In this document: one piece after another, positions 19,333 to 21,103 of the stretch
How the letters are laid out: every line of letters begins with the position of its first letter
Position numbering within the stretch: position 1 is the first letter of the stretch
Origin: Chara braunii
Taxonomy: Eukaryota > Streptophyta > Charophyceae > Charales > Characeae
Reading direction: 5' to 3'
NCBI GenBank assembly: GCA_003427395.1
Contig: BFEA01000427.1
Coordinates: forward strand, 512,674-533,776
DNA length: 21,103 bases
The notes under the pieces: model-generated
What the model was told of the DNA's origin: nothing
Seen by the model: only the letters and a program-made list of their open reading frames with translations
Database searches by the model: none
Position numbers and translations under genes: made by a program

Positions 19333-20175
19333 ATCAAAGAATTCAAAGTCAGAGGCAAGTAATAACTACTAATCAATTGAGACAAGCCTTTTTTTTTTAA
19401 TAAATAATTTGCAAGTAAAAGTTACTACTAATTAATATTGACAATTGATGATAATTAATAATTGTTAGAGGCCAAAGGGTTGTAAGATAGAGGCCCAGGT
19501 TGGCGAAAGAGTCAAACTAATTAGTTATCCACTCTTCCTTATAGAGCCTTGTAGCACAATGGCGAGACGTCACACTATCTCACTGTATAATTATGTACAT
19601 TCATGTGAAATCTAATGATCATCCTTCATTGATGGAATTTTGTGAATTATGTTGTGTTATTGGCTTGGAACCCAGAGGGTATGTCGGGGCACAAGGGAGG
19701 ATGGAGTCTCGGGGCAATGCGATGAAGGAGGAAATGCACATACCAATTCAGCTATCTTCGGGGGTCTTCAACCTCTTCATTCCTTGCAACCAGAGATTTG
19801 TTCGCTTTCACCTTGTCAACCAACGTCTGCAACTTCTATCCTCCCTCTGCTTACCACTCATCGTAAGATGCAATGGCCTCTCTGATTTTCATCCTTTTCA
19901 CCAATTCCGGTCTATACAATGCCGTTTTACTCTTCGCAATCTCTTGTTCGGAGCGACCTCTAGACCGGATATGGCCTACCACACCAACTGGGTGACAATT
20001 ACAGATTCTGGTCTTGTGAGAGCCTTGCTGAGTGATGCAAGGAAGACTAGAGGATCTAGATCTAACGTGACAGGAAAATACTGTTCGTATTTAAGGTGAT
20101 CAATCCTCAGCTACGATACAAGCTGTGACACTGCCTTCCGACTATGTGGCTCTTTGAGTTCACCTTTCCGCTATT

Positions 20176-20287
20176 CCGGATGACTTTCAACAAAAAATGT
20201 GAAAGCAGATGGCGTAGCAGAATTTAGCAAAACCGGATGACTTCAACTAAAAATGTGAAAGCAGATGGCGTAGCAGAACCTAGCAGG
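20176..20287. repeat. 57-bp doublet in the LINE 5' UTR
   Basis: CCGGATGACTT...AATGTGAAAGCAGATGGCGTAGCAGAA occurs at 20176 and again at 20233 with a few differences. Tandem units in L1 5' UTRs can carry promoter activity. Whether these do is unknown. Confidence 0.88.
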
Positions 20288-20556
20288 CAGACGATTTCTG
20301 AGTGAAGGTCCTCGCAGCTGAGTGTCGCTCATTCGCTATCACTTCGGAATAGATTGCCTCATACACACACTTTCCTCTCTCAGGGGCACACTCCGCCTAC
20401 TCCATCAATGCTGAGCAATCAACATTGTTGGGCCGTCTACCGTGTCCGAGAACACGATTGGCTATGGAGAATGTTGCGGAATCCAAAGAGCGCCAGGAAT
20501 AGGACAGGAATGTACCTATCCTCTCCCCTTCCCCTCAGTGGATTTGGCGTGATTCC

Positions 20557-20630
20557 ACATCAGCCTGTGACCTGGACACGCACCAGGGCCTCTGGGTTCA
20601 GGCGCGCGTGCGTTAGGCGCCGTTCTTCTC
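20557..20630. repeat. Block shared with 9885-9955
   Basis: It begins CAGCCTGTGAC and passes GCCTCTGG to GCGTGCGTTAGGCGC in the same order and near spacing as at 9885-9955. The two sites lie on either side of the LINE's left boundary. Confidence 0.6.
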
Positions 20631-20892
20631 TAGCTTTACGGAAGGGAAGCCCCCAGAACAAAGACAGCTGTCACATCATCCATTAATCTAACTCCGCTGA
20701 CTAACTTTCTGTCTTTGCCCAAATTCATCAGAAACCGCCACTCGGCATGTGCACACATGATGCATGTGAGTGGCAGACTGGTGCTCTTTCCCATCGGTAT
20801 GCCAAAACCTGTTGCAACAAAATATCTGAGGCTCGAGTATAAGTGTGCAAAAGCTCAAAATGAACAAAACAGCGAATGCCAGTGATTCCCCT

Positions 20893-20905
20893 CACTATGG
20901 GGCAA
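20893..20905. repeat. Target-site duplication, right copy
   Basis: CACTATGGGGCAA, identical to 10330-10342. The base before it differs from the left copy (T versus G) and the base after differs (G versus T), so the duplication is 13 bp. Confidence 0.78.
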
Positions 20906-21014
20906 GATACAGTTTGCAATTGCACTTCTGGCACCCTAGTACCTGGCCAGAAAGCTGGGTTGTATACATTGCCCGAATTGCAATTCGAAACTGTATCTTG
21001 GCCCATAGTGCAAT
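20906..21014. mobile_element. Right fragment of the MITE interrupted by the LINE
   Basis: It runs from GATACAGTTTGCAATTGC to AAACTGTATC...CCCATAGTGCAAT, followed by TA at 21015. The right inverted end extends five bases (CAATT) beyond what the local left side can pair with. Those bases are found at 10325-10329, across the LINE. No coding capacity. Confidence 0.72.
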
Positions 21015-21072
21015 TAGAAGTTTAAAAGCTCATTTTCGCAACTCCTGCGTAGTTTCCCCCCAAAAAAAACAT

Positions 21073-21088
21073 GGCACTGGGCAGTGCC
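21073..21088. repeat. Perfect short hairpin
   Basis: GGCACTG pairs with CAGTGCC around a two-base loop, just after an eight-A run (21062-21069) near the window end. Its context is cut off. Confidence 0.7.
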
Positions 21089-21103
21089 CAGCACTTTTCT
21101 TTT

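Larger units (their letters stand above)
10343..20892 (-). mobile_element. Near full-length, defective L1-type LINE (~10.55 kb)
   Basis: The element runs on the minus strand from a 5' end at 20892 to an A-rich tail at 10345-10366. Order: 5' UTR (20892-19333), ORF1 (19332-15355), ~45-bp gap, ORF2 (15310 to about 10502), 3' UTR and tail. ORF1 has a gag-like DUF4283-type region and zinc knuckle. ORF2 has an APE endonuclease, a reverse transcriptase and zf-RVT. This is the domain order of plant L1 elements. No RNase H domain could be recognised. A 13-bp target duplication flanks it, and the flanks rejoin into an intact MITE, so both ends are well placed. At ~10.5 kb it is long for a plant L1, mainly because of the ORF1 C-terminal extension and the long 5' UTR. 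Frameshifts and stops in both ORFs show it cannot mobilise itself. Confidence 0.88.
19333..20892 (-). other. LINE 5' UTR
   Basis: This ~1.56-kb segment lies between the 5' end set by the target duplication and the first ORF1 Met. Near 19380-19470 it is AT-rich. It contains a 57-bp doublet at 20176-20287 and a block at 20557-20630 shared with 9885-9955. Plus-strand ORFs here (for example 19593-20099) have no recognisable domain and run against the element. An internal promoter would be expected in this region for an L1-type element, but I cannot point to one. Confidence 0.6.

Overview
The window reads as intergenic nuclear DNA of a plant, built almost entirely from repeats. I see no host protein-coding gene, no rRNA or intact tRNA gene, no CRISPR array and no bacterial-style operon. 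The plant assignment rests on a long L1-type retrotransposon. Its first ORF carries a gag-like region resembling plant DUF4283 proteins plus a zinc knuckle, and its second ORF has the order APE endonuclease, reverse transcriptase, zf-RVT. Short inverted-repeat elements and many microsatellites fit the same origin. I cannot name the species. One N at 5600 and a suspicious homopolymer-rich junction at 7131-7293 suggest a draft assembly.

Layout. 1-3430: microsatellites, unrecognised sequence, and two copies (183-592 and 3095-3427) of a repeat whose second half is a ~74-bp tandem array, with four units in the first copy and three in the second. 3440-4470: a satellite-like array with alternating spacing, so a dimeric higher-order repeat. 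4470-7356: scattered repeats, including three copies of a short element that starts at GGGACGC, has a 5' hairpin, and runs into a poly(A) or A-rich tail in two or three of them. Two of these lie tail to tail around 7131-7293. 7590-9010: an ~840-bp direct duplication related to a block at 5205-5390. 9409-9553: a compound TGA/GAT microsatellite.

10343-20892 on the minus strand is one essentially full-length but dead LINE of about 10.55 kb. A 13-bp direct repeat, CACTATGGGGCAA, flanks it at 10330-10342 and 20893-20905. Its A-rich tail lies directly against the left copy. Removing the LINE and one repeat copy restores a ~126-bp inverted-repeat element (MITE-like) with 29-bp arms differing at one position and TA on both sides. 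This fixes both LINE ends and shows that it landed inside an older MITE. In the element's own direction the order is: ~1.5-kb 5' UTR with a 57-bp doublet, ORF1 (gag-like domain, zinc knuckle, long polar C-terminal extension), ~45-bp gap, ORF2 (endonuclease, RT, zf-RVT, C-terminal region), and a 3' UTR with a terminal hairpin and A-rich tail.

The LINE is inactive. It has several frameshifts, some at homopolymers, many stops, a 44-bp frame-breaking duplication in ORF1, and Asn in place of Asp in the GDFN motif of the endonuclease. I found no convincing new biological system. The observations most worth testing are the small GGGACGC element family, which shares its 3' hairpin with the LINE's own tail (a possible SINE-LINE partnership), and the nested LINE-in-MITE insertion.
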